Origin: Isoetes taiwanensis
Taxonomy: Eukaryota > Streptophyta > Lycopodiopsida > Isoetales > Isoetaceae
Reading direction: 5' to 3'
DNA: 64,000 bases
NCBI GenBank assembly: GCA_021234155.1
Contig: JAJEKV010000034.1
Span: forward strand, 7,422,028-7,486,027
The first letter of the stretch is position 1; each line of letters starts with the position of its first letter. The position numbers were made by a program, and so were the translations under genes. A model generated the notes under the pieces. That model was not told where the DNA came from, did not search any database, and saw only the letters and a program-made list of their open reading frames with translations. Positions 11,400 to 25,300 of this stretch are shown piece after piece.

Positions 11400-12120
11400 T
11401 GAGAAACAAAAATATTTAATATATTGATTTTCAAAATGTGGTTATTTTTTAACCACTATTGTTTTTAATTAATTTAAAAAAAAACTATGTATTGTTAGTA
11501 AATTGAAAAAAAAAGGCCATAGGTAGTTTTATTGATTTTTTTTGCAAAATAACACTTGAAACAACGTGTGTTTTGTTGATAAAAACAACACTTCTCAACG
11601 CCTTTTTATTTTCTCGTGTTCTTTTTTTTTACACTTTCATTTATAGCATTGTAATTTAATTCTTTCGATGTTGTAATTTAGTTTTTCATGTGGATTTCTT
11701 GAAAAATTATGTATGTTTTTAGGAAAATAATGTCAACAAAAAAACTACAAGTAGAGAAAAAAAAAAAAAACACTGCATAGAAAGGAAAAAACAAGCTGTC
11801 TGTTTTTTAGTTTTCCACATGTAAGAATATTCAAATCTAGATGTGTTATTTAGAAGACAAACAACGATTGGCTCCTCAAAAACAATAGTCAAGAAAAAAA
11901 ACCACACGTTGACAAAAATCTGCTAAAAAACTCTTGACAAAAAAAAAAGGACACGTTGACCAAAAAATAAAAGGTGCCAAAAAACCACCGGTGGAAATTT
12001 TGCCAAAACCACTTTGTCTCTTTGTGCAAATCCGGATAAGCGACCCGCGTGGACTTTGGGGCCATTTCTTTGTTGTTTTTTGGCATAAAACAACACTTCC
12101 GTACAACTAAAAAACAACTG
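11400..12120. repeat. AT-rich block with GTTGTTTTT/AAAAACAAC motifs
   Basis: Long A and T runs and repeated GTTGTTTTTxxxAAAACAAC-like inverted motifs, for example around 11560-11590 and 12070-12115. The same character recurs at 24980-25300, 29870-30310 and 44280-45000, which points to a dispersed repeat family. Overlapping minus-strand open frames rich in Phe and Lys are a by-product of the poly(A)/poly(T) tracts. Confidence 0.5.
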
Positions 12121-13037
12121 TGGACCAAAAATTGGGGTCAGTGTGTGTGGAAGATGAATGCCACATCCTTCAGAGTTGCCTATTTGGACACGCTACGCTG
12201 TACCCATGAAAAAGCGCAGATCCATTGCCTCTATCCGCACAGGTGCACACCATCTCCGAATTGAAACAGGAAGATGGGTTGGGGAGCTGCGTCGAGGAGA
12301 AGGCTTTGTCAACTTGCCCGGGTTGGGCCGTGGAACACGAATGCCACATCCTTGAGTTGCCTATTTGGACCGCCTTCTGGTTGGCTGGTTCATCCCGGCG
12401 GGCCCTACATGAGATCTTTGAGTAGGAGCTCGGTACGGATGTTAGGCTCATACATTCAAGAGATCATGGATCGCCGAGATCAGCTTGGTCCTCAGGCCCC
12501 TCATCTGATGCATGTACATATTTCTGTCTATATTTGTATTTGTTTTTGTATCTGTATAGTTTGACACCAAGCCTATTCCTGTCACGATTTTTCCCCCAAA
12601 CAACCCTTTAGGGCGGGGAGGGGAGTTTTTAACTTGAGGCGATATCGCTTGCTGCGCCTCTTTGTTGGGTCCCATAGGCCAATTGGTGTAACGGACCCAT
12701 GGGAGACCCTTCGAGTAGATCTTGGTGTTGCGTTCCCAAACACCAAACATAAATGGGTAGAAGCGACTACTCATAAGCGTTTAGGCGGTTTTGCCCAGTT
12801 GGTTAGGGGCATGTGATGCGAGGGCGAACATAGTTCTAGTGGGAGAGATTGTAGCGGACCCATGGGAGGCTGCCGGAGTAGATCTTGGTGTTGCGTTCAC
12901 GAGACAGGCATAAATGGTAGGAACAACTACTCATAAATGTCTAAACGGTTTTGCCCGGTTGGCTAAGGGCATGTCGGTTAGGAAACGTTACAATTGGTCT
13001 CAAGTGGATGATAAAAAATTCTATTCTATTCTATTCT
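12121..13037 (+). mobile_element. 5'-truncated LINE 3' end with (TTCTA)n tail
   Basis: After an isolated knuckle half that reads VCVEDECHILQSCLFG (about 12139-12186), a second C-terminus starts at about 12207: MKKRRSIASIRTGAHH, LRIETGRWVGEL, then a Cys/His knuckle interrupted by small frameshifts. A conserved tail with SYIQEIMDRRDQLG precedes a stop near 12560. A non-coding 3' region of about 480 bp follows, containing two ~150-bp imperfect repeats (each with GGACCCATGGGAG and TAGATCTTGGTGTTGCGTTC). It ends in a TTCTATTCTATTC tail. This is family knowledge of LINE C-termini combined with direct reading; the copy is inactive. Confidence 0.78.
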
Positions 13038-13329
13038 CTCGATCCTATCAAACAATTGCTTCTACCTTCTAGGCATGAAATTCGTTACTCTGAAACCTCA
13101 AGAAAGGAATATGCTCAATGAAAGTGATCACAATTTTTGGCTCAATAATTAGTGTATAGAATCTAGTTATAACATCTAAAATGCATGTTGTGGTTCATCG
13201 GCATTCCTTGTGATAACATGTTTCCCTACGATGTATACGGTCGCGAGTATTACCGTCATGGGAAACTTCGTCATTACAAGGATGGTGCTTTGGTACTCTT
13301 TACTTTTGTAATAATAAAATACAAAATAA

Positions 13330-13463
<134 letters not shown>

Positions 13464-13469
13464 GGTTTT

Positions 13470-13840
13470 TGTTCTGCTTAATCATGGCCGCGTTGTTTGT
13501 CAATGCATGTCTTTCAAAAATAAAATAAGAAAAGGTTGTCATGTCTTGTAATTACATGTTTCCCACATTGTATGCTACAAAGTCAGTATCATACATCATG
13601 AGAAACAAGTATTTACAAGATAGGTGCATGCATATATCTATCAAGTGAGACACATCACCTTCAAACATTATGCTCTGCTCTGCTGAATCACGGCCACATT
13701 GTTTTGCCAGCGCCTATGGTTCAAAACAAAATAAGAAAAGGTGTTTATGTCGTGTTTTCTAATGTATGCTACAAAGTCTATATCCTACATTTGGGAAGCA
13801 TATATTTACAAGGTAGGCATGCCTCTTTAGTAAAACACAT
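13470..13840 (+). repeat. ~200-bp repeat family, two tandem units
   Basis: Two adjacent units share CTGAATCACGGCCxC, TTCAAAAxxAAAATAAGAAA, ATGTATGCTACAAAGTC, TATTTACAAGxTAGG and GCATGC blocks. A degenerate upstream unit is recognisable at about 13190-13290, split by the microsatellite, and another lies beyond the MITE at 16545-16680. No coding content. Confidence 0.8.
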
Positions 13841-14119
13841 CGAGGCAAACAGCAATGTAGCATAATAGCGGGGGTTTCCCTTGTTTTTTTGTACCTTTTT
13901 CCCTATGGTTTTCATATGATTGTTTGTAAAGTATTTTATGGGACATACTAATGCATTATATCTAGAGTCTTGCGCATATGCTCTAATAAATTTTCATCAC
14001 ATTTTTCAATGGTTAACTTATGAACATGCAATATTTTCATATTTTAGGGTTCTCTACTTCAATATTCCTAGTTTCTTTTACATGCAAGTATCGAGGACCA
14101 TGAGGTTAGGGTTTTCTGT

Positions 14120-14520
14120 TGCTATCAGCGAGGAGGCGGAGCGCATCCAGAAGCAGCAGTTCTTCTTCATTCGGCTTCTATTGGCCGAGAATCCTTCAAT
14201 GCTCTAATTTTTTGGTCCATGTGCTTCCGGAGTTTGATGAAGGAAAGCGGAGTTGAAAGGCGTCTAGAAGGACAAAATCAAAAGGAGGAGGCTCTCTAAT
14301 GTTTGAGGGGTTCCCGGAGTGGCGATATACTTGAGGGATGGTGTAACAGAGATAGTTTCTTCTTCATTCGGCTTCCATAGTCTGGCGAATCCTTCAATGC
14401 TCTAATTTTGGTCCATGTGCTTAATGAGGTTTGATGAAGGAAAAGCGGAGTTCAGAAAGGCGTCTAGAAGGACACAATCAAAGGAGGAGGAAGCCTCCCA
14501 AAAAGCATTCCACGGTGTTG
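14120..14520 (+). repeat. ~195-bp direct repeats upstream of the PPR fragment
   Basis: Two units carry TTCTTCTTCATTCGGCTTC, ATCCTTCAATGCTCTAATTT, TGGTCCATGTGCTT, GAGTTTGATGAAGGAAA and GGCGTCTAGAAGGACA. Between them lies GGGATGGTGTAACxGAGATAG. Fragments of the same unit recur after the PPR fragment at 15640-15745. The copy-2 equivalents are 47025-47360 and 48505-48622. Confidence 0.82.
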
Positions 14521-14574
14521 GAAGTTGTTCCTTATTTTTCGAGGTTAGTATAATCTAGATTGTGTTTCTTTCGG

Positions 14575-15256
14575 TTTGCTTAATCCAAGTTAACAAACCG
14601 GATATGAGCTTCTTGGTAGCAGGAAGACCGGAGAGGAGCTCATGTTTCCATAATAGGTGGTTATGCCCAGCGTGGAAATATGCTTGAAGCTGTGTATATG
14701 TTCTTACAAATGAAAAAGCGGGGCTTCCGCCAAATGATATCACATTTCTTCTTTGTTTTTAGTGCATGTTCCAAGGATAGAGCTTTATTAAAAAGGCGGG
14801 CAAATTCATCTTAGGAGCTCTTAAAGACTGGATCAAGGATGGATATCTTTTTGGGAAATTGTATTGTTGCCATGTATATAAAATTTGTTGTATTAGTGAC
14901 ACTTTCCAAATATTCAGGGGATGCCCATTCATGATGTTGTTTCTTGGAATGCATTAATATCTGGATATGCGAGAATATGGAGATGCAAGGGAGCATTCAA
15001 TCTCTTTACGTCAATGCTTTTCGGGTTATGCGAGCATGGCTATGCTAATGAGGCTACGAATATCTGAAGGGAATGCTTCAAGATAGCTTTAGACACGATA
15101 ATGTGACCTTTGTTTCTATTACGGGTTCATGTAGCAATGGTGGACTAGCAGGATGATGGTCTATATTACTTTGTATCCATCTCTCAAGTTTTTTTTGAGA
15201 TTAAACACATGGCGATCATTATTCATCCCGCGAGGAGGAAATTCACCGTCTATGTT
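14575..15256 (+). pseudogene. PPR-repeat gene fragment, disrupted copy
   Basis: This is the counterpart of the open PPR frame at 47427-48122. The same peptide blocks (MSFLV, IIGGYAQRGN, VFSACSKD, DVVSWNALISGYA, DNVTFVSI) are readable but scattered over different frames. Small indels, for example TATGCGAGAATATGG for TATGCAGAATATGG near 14967, and a premature TAG near 14813 break the frame. Many differences from copy 2 fall at CAG or CTG triplets (ACCGG for ACCAG near 14598, GACACG for GACCTG near 15091), so some breaks may be base-calling errors rather than mutations. PPR proteins of this type bind organellar RNA; a fragment like this would not be expected to work. Confidence 0.75.
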
Positions 15257-16060
15257 AGGGACACGGCTAACACTATCCGAATTACGCCAAATGAGAATTG
15301 GTGAAGATATTACTGATTCTCGATCAATCCTGCTTAAATACGCCCTCAAACTCGAGGGAGGGAAAGGCGGACGTTACATAGGGCACCACTATACGATCAA
15401 AGCGGTTCATAGGTTGCAAATGCTTTACAGGGCCAAAAGAGATCGGGACCTCTTTTACGCTGGTGTGGCGAATCAAGGTGTTCATCAATTTCTAAAGGGT
15501 TCATCAATTGGGCAGGGACCCTTTGTCATCATAGTCGTCGAAGCAGGTGTTCTTGTGGGCCTATCGGGAATCACGATTCCATTATAAACAAATATTATGC
15601 TAGATATTCGCGACCATAGCTACTAAGGATGTTATCGAGTTGCGGCGATACACCGGGGATGGTGTAGCGGGATAGTTCTTCTTTTTTCGCCCTGCTTGGG
15701 GATGGTGTAGCCGTGGGGATAGTTCTTCTTCATTCACTTCCATGGTGCGGATGGTTTGATGGAAACAAATCAACCAGATTTGAAAATAGCATTATCTTAA
15801 ACCACTATCCACTTTAAGTGCTCAAAACTATTATAATACCTTTGCTATTTTCAATAACTCAATAAATTTCTAAATAAAATGCTTTTATAGCATATATAAT
15901 TATATTACATTATGCTTTAATATTATAGTTACTCATGTTTCATTTTACTATATTCCTTTTTTTCCTTAATCTTTGCATATTACATAGCATATTGCTACAT
16001 GTTTTAAATGTCTTTTTATATTCTCCCGTCATTTTTTTTTTTTGGCCCGAGAAAGGGACA
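15257..16060. other. Non-coding region between PPR fragment and MITE
   Basis: Holds the trailing ~50-bp repeat fragments (GGGGATGGTGTAGC... at 15640-15720) and AT-rich DNA. An open frame of 144 codons overlaps the end of the PPR fragment, but it has no recognisable domain and is interrupted in copy 2, so I do not call it a gene. I looked for an E, E+ or DYW domain downstream of the PPR repeats and found none. Confidence 0.5.
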
Positions 16061-16062
16061 AA

Positions 16063-16527
16063 AATTTTTAGTATAATATCGACCACCGTAACTACATTTG
16101 ACATTAATAAATATAACCATTGGTTCTAACACATTTAAAATTAAAAATCCCCTTAAAAACCCCTTTGGTTTGGGTGCATATTCTACCCGGTGGCGTAGGG
16201 GTGAGAGCCCTCATAATAATTGTATTTTGAGCGTCTGAAATCAACACCATATAGTATTGGGTTGAAATCTTATAGTATTTTAGCGTGAGATCTTATTATC
16301 ACGGTATAGCAAAATCTTATACTTGCATACCCACAAACGAGGAACTTTACGTGCGATTATAGATTAAAGAATAAAGGGGTGAATATGCCCATCATCCAAT
16401 TTCGATTGCCGGTCACCAGATGTGAATATGCACCCAAACCAAAGACTAGAGACAAATAATGTTAGATCCAATAGTTATATTCAATATTTCAGTAGTTATA
16501 ATGTTGAATATTTCTCTACTAAAAAAT
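16063..16527. mobile_element. MITE-like element, copy 1 (right arm decayed)
   Basis: The left arm (TTAGTATAATATC..., CCATTGGTTCTAACACATTT, CTTTGGTTTGGGTGCATATT) matches the left arm of the element at 48931-49411. The right arm keeps GAATATGCACCCAAACCAAAG and GTTAGATCCAATAGTTATAT but has lost the G-run/T-run block and accumulated changes. It is non-coding and about 465 bp, which fits a non-autonomous DNA transposon, but no target-site duplication could be defined. Confidence 0.7.
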
Positions 16528-16544
16528 AGTTATACTACTTTGCT

Positions 16545-17490
16545 AAATTGTAGGCGTATTTGTTTTACTTAACATGCATTGGTTCAAAACTAAAATAAAG
16601 GAACATGTCCATGTGCCGCTTAATGCTTGCGGTTATGTGTTTTCACTTTACTTAGGGTCATGTAATTACTTATTCCATTCACATATTGGCCTATATGGTA
16701 AGTTCCTTTGTAGTATTATTTTACATTTATTGATTTTTGATGGTTCTTATATGAGTACTATATCTAGGGTTCTCTTCTTGTTTTCATCTAGAGTTGCCTT
16801 TGACATTTGCTAGACATAATGGGACCTACTCTTTGGCGGTTTCTTGTCTTAGAATACGATCCAATGGAAACATTTTTTGTATCATGTGGTGGTTTCCTTC
16901 ATTTTAGCAGATACATGCATTTTCTATGTGCTAGATGATTTTATTCTATTGATTTTTATGGGCTATGGTTCCTCCGTTTGTAGATACATACATTTTATGT
17001 GTTCGATGATTTTTCTTCTATTGGGGTGATGTTCTTCTCCATCCCTTTTGCATCACTATATTTGTGTTTGGCCTTTATATTTACCCGCAATTTTACCCCG
17101 TTTATCACGTTTTTCTTCCACATTTGGGTGATGCTTTTCTCTCCACCCCACGGGTGATCATCCTCTCTTTTTCTTTGGTGTTTGATTTTTTTTTCTCATT
17201 TCATCGCTCCACCTCCTTTTGAGTGCTTATTAGTTTCTGCGGTTTGCGCTTATGCATTATGCACGTTCAGCGCATTCTCCCTTATCGCTCATGGGTGCCT
17301 TACATGTTCCATTTCTTCGGCGCTTGGTCATTGGCGCTCCTTTGATCTCACCACCATTTCGTTAGCCGTTGTGCGGTTAGACCCACAGGTTTTTAATTGG
17401 TAATTTTAACGCAGTTTATCGGTTAAGCCTCATTTTATTGTTGCGCTCCATTAAGCTTCGTGCCGTGACCAACTCAATGCTTGGAACAGC
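16545..17490. repeat. Diverged ~200-bp repeat unit and GGGTGATG-type repeats
   Basis: The first ~120 bp is a further diverged unit of the ~200-bp family, and the segmental duplication fades here. Farther right, at 16860-17170, are imperfect repeats around AGATACATxCATTTTxTGTG and TTGGGTGATGxTxTTCTCC, the same type as at 22920-23215. No gene is recognisable. Confidence 0.5.
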
Positions 17491-17494
17491 TTGG

Positions 17495-17497
<3 letters not shown>

Positions 17498-17534
<37 letters not shown>
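17498..17534 (+). repeat. (CT)n microsatellite
   Basis: Uninterrupted CT dinucleotides, about 18 units, just upstream of the degenerate LINE. It contributes a meaningless Leu-Ser open frame. Confidence 0.95.
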
Positions 17535-17537
<3 letters not shown>

Positions 17538-17899
17538 TCAAAACATGGTAAACGGTGTTACAGGCGTGGCTGCCTGCCAGCTCCCAAACATAAACAAGCA
17601 TATAAAACATGGATGCCCGGCTGGCGATATGTTTTGGTTTAAAAACTTGCGGTTTATGAAATTCGGGAACAAAGGAATGTAATCCTCCTGGTGACTTTTA
17701 ATGCCCGGGGTAATTTACAAAACAACTTTCCTTTGGAAATAAAAATCCCGCCATTTTGGAGCCCATGGCGAAGCCGAACGGACAATACAATGTGGTAAAG
17801 AGGTCAAAGATCAGGTGATTACCAAGGCGGGAAGGCAATTTACGAACATGTGTAGCGGCGCCAAATCTCTTGATGCGCAATGGGGTAAGTAAATTTCGA

Positions 17900-20760
<2,861 letters not shown>

Positions 20761-22919
20761 AATTCTTTTTGTCTTCTATTCGACCTTTTCGTCCCATTCA
20801 AGTATTTTGTGACATGTTTTCCCACCTCTTTTGTCCTTTGTGGCTAAATTTTGTATATGTATATTCTATATTTGGTTTTTAATTATCTTTGGGTTTTTGA
20901 ATATTTGGGGGTTGTGTTTAAAAGATTTTTTCTTCTTTTTTGGCATGATCATCGGGGAGCTCTAGTGTTTTTGGTTGGTTTGTTGGCTTTAAGCGCACTT
21001 ATTTGTTGCTTCACAAGTTATATTTTCTATTCTTGAACATGGGTGTGAGGTGATATTGTTGTTGCACCAATTTTATGGTTTGGGACTTCTTTGTTTTCGT
21101 TAGCTCCACTTTGTCTGATTTCCGGGAGGCTGATTTTTAGATACATAGCTTTGCTCCCTATATTTGATATTACGTACTCATTTTGTTGCAAGTTCGAGGC
21201 GTTGCTTTATTAGACATGGTTGACTTTTCATGTTCTTTTTAGCCTAGTTTTTTATCATTCTTCCCGTTTCCTTCGTTTTGTTGCTTTCGATATCACGGGG
21301 TCCCACATGTTGAGGTTAGGTACTCTCCACGTTCTTTGGCGGTCACTGGTACTCTGGCGCTCGTGCGTGGTGTGCGACTCTATAACATCTCCATGTTTCT
21401 CGTTAGATCTTTATGTCTATGCATTTTTACATTCCTATCATTAAGTTTTTCCTCTTTGCCTTATTATCTAGGTTACTTGTTATTCTTCCTTCTTATTTAT
21501 GCGTTATTGTTTTATTCTTTTTGGGGATCCATGATGAAGGAGGTTCCTTTGTTGGCTTATCTCCCTCTAGATATTGGCCCACATGTTGGAAGGAATAATA
21601 GCCACATTCTTGGACTTAGGTCCGTAGCCACGATCCGGACTTGATTAGAATCGTATTCAAATTGATCCGGCTATCTTTAGGGCCCTTCGTGATTCATCCT
21701 GCATTGGCGTCCTTTTCTTTCATTGTTTTTGTTAGCTAATGTTCATACTTTTTTGGGGTGTAGTGATGCAGATCCATATAGCGGCGCTTCGGCTCTTGCT
21801 TCTTCTTCAACTTAACTTTTCTCCACATTTCGCTTCAGCGGCGGACATAAATGTCCGGCAGAAGCTTCCCTCAGCAACAGACGGTTTTGGACTACGGACA
21901 CGCTACCCCGCCCTCCAGGCACGGAGACCGCGGGGCTCATAGGTTTCTTTGCTTCGCTTGCGCCGTTAAATACCCTGGCAGTCACTATCCCTTGGCGCCT
22001 CGGCGCCCTCTTTGCTCCACTCGCCAGCACCTCGTCAGCGCATCTCGATTTGCGCCCGAAGTTGAGTGGCGGAAGTATCTTCTTTAAACCCATCCGTCAG
22101 TCAGTACTCATACCTTTCGTAGGCGGGCCTCGGCGGCCCCGCCACTCGGGGGTTCCACATGATCTTTGGCGCTCATGGTGTTTCCGCTCCTCTTCTTCTC
22201 CTCCGCTATGTTGCTTTGCGACCAACTCCATACACAGCGGTTCCTGGTTTTCTGATGAGGGTTTTACACTTTATAGCGGATCTTTTCTATTGGTATGCTC
22301 ATTACATATCTTTAGCATATTTGCTATTTGGCTCTATCTAGATAGGATGCATATTAGTTTTGGCAGCTTTGCATTGAGATTTTAAAAGCGGGGTTTTATT
22401 TTGGATTATCTTTCATTTTATGCTTCTTTTTCATTTAGATATGGGGTGTCCCCTGCGTTGTTGTCCACAAGGTATTATATTGGGCACATTCTAATTTGTG
22501 CATGGTGTTGCTCTTTAACTTTATGCGGATATCTTTTTATATTGCGTTTGGCACCATTGAAGATTACAGACATGGGTTTCTATTGGATCATTTTTTCAGC
22601 ACATGCTTCTCTTTATCTAGACATGGCGTGTCTTCACGTTTGTTATACACACACAAAATTTGTTATATTAAGGCACATTCTAATGGCCAATTTTAGTTTG
22701 TTCGTGTTCTTGATAATTCTTTTTTATGGTTTTACATTGATGCTTATCTTTCTCTAGATATGTAGCATTTTTTTTATGGGTAGTTTTTTGTTGGGTGGTC
22801 TTTGTTTATTTCCTTAGTGATAGTACGACATTCATGTCTATTTATCATCTTTAGTGATGTTGTAAATAACATTGTCTAGCATTATTTTTGCAATGCATAT
22901 TTCTTTTTCATTGATTGTT
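20761..22919. other. Non-coding stretch, no recognised gene
   Basis: T-rich DNA with many short open frames that encode hydrophobic, low-complexity peptides caused by base composition. About 21740-22160 is a GC-richer island without domain signals. An imperfect repeat of about 185 bp is visible at about 22425-22690 (TTTAGATATGGxGTGTC... and GGCACATTCTAAT blocks occur twice). Confidence 0.4.
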
Positions 22920-23215
22920 ATCCACGTTGGGTGGCGGCTTTTTTCCACCATGGTGGTGATGCTATATCCACTGCCCGGTGATCTTTGTTTATTTCCACCT
23001 CGGGTGGCATGTATTTCTTTTCACGTGGTGTTTTCCGCGGTTGGGTGATGCATAATTGTTTTCTACCGTTGGGTGATGCTATCTCCACTGCCGGGTGATG
23101 ATCTTTGTTTATTTCCCCTCGAGGGGGGACACATATTTCTTTCTCGTTGTTTTTCCACGCGTTGGGTGATGCTCTTCTCCCCCAGCTGGGGGTGATGCTC
23201 TCTTTTTACGCCACA
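22920..23215 (+). repeat. Imperfect TTGGGTGATGCT tandem repeats
   Basis: Four to six degenerate repeats share TTGGGTGATGCT, CTCCACTGCCxGGTGATG, GATCTTTGTTTATTTCC and CACGTTGGGTGATGC blocks. The same motif is seen at 17020-17170 on the other side of the LINE. It has no coding content that I can support. Confidence 0.65.
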
Positions 23216-24979
23216 TGTTGAATTTTCTCTAACCATTCCGCGGGTGTTTTGGGGTTCTTTGTGTTGCTTGCGGGGTTTCGTAGCCATCGGCTTATAGTTA
23301 AGGAAGTTCTTTGGTGATCGGCGGTTTGTGTCTCTTACTTGAGTCCTTTCGAGAATATAGCATCGATCCGAGGCCATCGGATGCGCCCATTACAAGGAAA
23401 GGGCAGCACTACTAAAAACTATTTCCTCTTTGCCGGACGGTTGCCGGCGTCTTCTCCACGGCAGCTCTTCTTCCTATTCTGGGCACCACTCCCTTCCCAC
23501 ACGTGCTGGCAGGGGGCATGAGTTGCTTTTCTCTCGGCAGCTCCGCGGGTATTTTAAGGGTTTTTGTGTTGCTTGCGAACCCATCTTAAGGGTCCTGCTA
23601 TGTTTTGTTGGCCAATGGCATAAATATGCCGGTTTTCCGTTGCTTAGAACAGGTTGTTGGCGACCATTTCTCATTAGGGTTTTCCTCGAAAACCCGAAGA
23701 AGGCGAGGTTTTATCAGGTGAGAAGTTGTAAGCCATTACCTATATTGCTGTGCACATTTCTTTGCAGGGGCGTCCGATATTGTTCCTATGATGGCTACCC
23801 CTCTCTATTCTTCAAACATTGTATCTTCTATTTCTTTGTGATGAATGACAAGCCTTAAATATTCTAAGAGATGTTTTATTCAGTCCCACCTTGCTTAGGA
23901 ATTCACGATCTTTAAAGGGAAGACTAAGTGCATATTTTTTGGCGTACCCAAACTTGTGGGGCACCACAATTCTGATTTTAACGCAAGGTTACATGGAGGC
24001 AGAGCAATTACAACCCGATTCTTTCTACCTATAACTTGACAACACACTACAAGGGAGAGAACAAGAATGGACACTCTTTGCTTATTGTACCATGTACTTG
24101 TGGAGTTTGGGGATCTTAGGAAAGGTAAAAGCTTCAGTTTCTTACTTGGGCCACACTCCACGATCAAATAGGTAGGATGTTAGTAGGATTTTAGTGCGCC
24201 TTAGAAAGAACAAGGCTTTTTGTCTTCCACTACCTAGTTGTTGAGATCCTTACCTCCCCACCATTCCGATGGATTGTAGACTTCTCGAAAGAAGAGGCTT
24301 TGCTGATTTCCCGAGAGAGAGTTTGTTTCTCTCAGCGTTCAGGATAGAACAAGTTGTGAAGACAAGTTGGATGATCTTACCTTTCAACATCACATCAAGT
24401 TCTACTTGGCAGAGAAGTACGGACAAAGCTGCTACAGGGGAAGAAGTACACCACAACTAGGGTAGGTCCACTAGAGAGTTGCGCTTTCTTAAATTTGTTC
24501 GGACACTTGTTTCGCCGGCGTGCTAAACGGCCTGCCGAAATTTTAAGGAGTCCAAGCGAAGAAAAAGCACGGTGACATCCCTAAAAGCCATTGAAAATGC
24601 GATTTCTCGGAGCTTTACTTCTTAGAAAGAAGGCCGGATGTGGTGGAGAAATTTCTTTTCTTGAGCAAATTGTTTGCAAAACCTAAGCAAAAGGCAGATT
24701 CTGAGAACCATTTCAATGGCTAACACGCTGTCAATCGGAACCAGCGGATCCTAGTAATGCTCAATGGCACACTGCGATGAGAAGGTGAGGGGCGGGAGTC
24801 ATGTACCTGGCGGACTAAGACGGGAATGAGCGCAAAGTGATATACGAAGTACCAAAGGTATCTTGATTGCTCTCTTCAATGAGAGGAAGATGACAAAGGT
24901 CGACCTTTTGAATAACAAAAAGCACTTAATCGGTCAGGAGAGGAAGGCGTAACTAAGCTCAGATTCGGTAAACCCAACC
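23216..24979. other. Non-coding stretch, no recognised gene
   Basis: Short open frames on both strands (longest about 142 codons at 23430-23858) carry no recognisable domain or conserved motif. I see no terminal repeats. The composition is mixed and looks like decayed transposon DNA, but the family cannot be named. Confidence 0.4.
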
Positions 24980-25300
24980 ACTAATCACGGGTCCACATGT
25001 TGTTTTTAATGTAGTTTTTGCTAAAAACAACACTCCTCGATGGTGTTTTTGTCAGATTGCTAGAAGCGTGCAGAATTTTTGTAAATTTTATACATGTAGT
25101 TTTTTGTTAAAAGTCTACAGGCAGGTTTCAATCCATATCTACATGGGTGCGTGTGTGTCTACATGTTGTTTTTAGAAGTAGATGTGGTTTTCAAGTGTTG
25201 TTTTTCTAAAAATAGACATGTGGTTCTTAATAAAACCTAAAAAGGTCCACATGTAGTTTTTAACTATTGTTTTGTATATGAAAAAAGCACTAAAAACTAC
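24980..25300. repeat. CACATGTxGTTTTT repeat block
   Basis: Repeated CCACATGTTGTTTTTAA, TACATGTAGTTTTT, ACATGTTGTTTTTAGAA and ACATGTAGTTTTTAAC motifs at intervals of roughly 50-110 bp. They relate to the AT-rich blocks at 11.4-12.1 kb and 29.9-30.3 kb. Confidence 0.55.

Noticed and set aside
15153-15587. 144-codon open frame overlapping the end of the broken PPR copy
   Set aside because: No domain is recognisable and the equivalent copy-2 sequence (48020-48450) is interrupted by stops, so it is not conserved.
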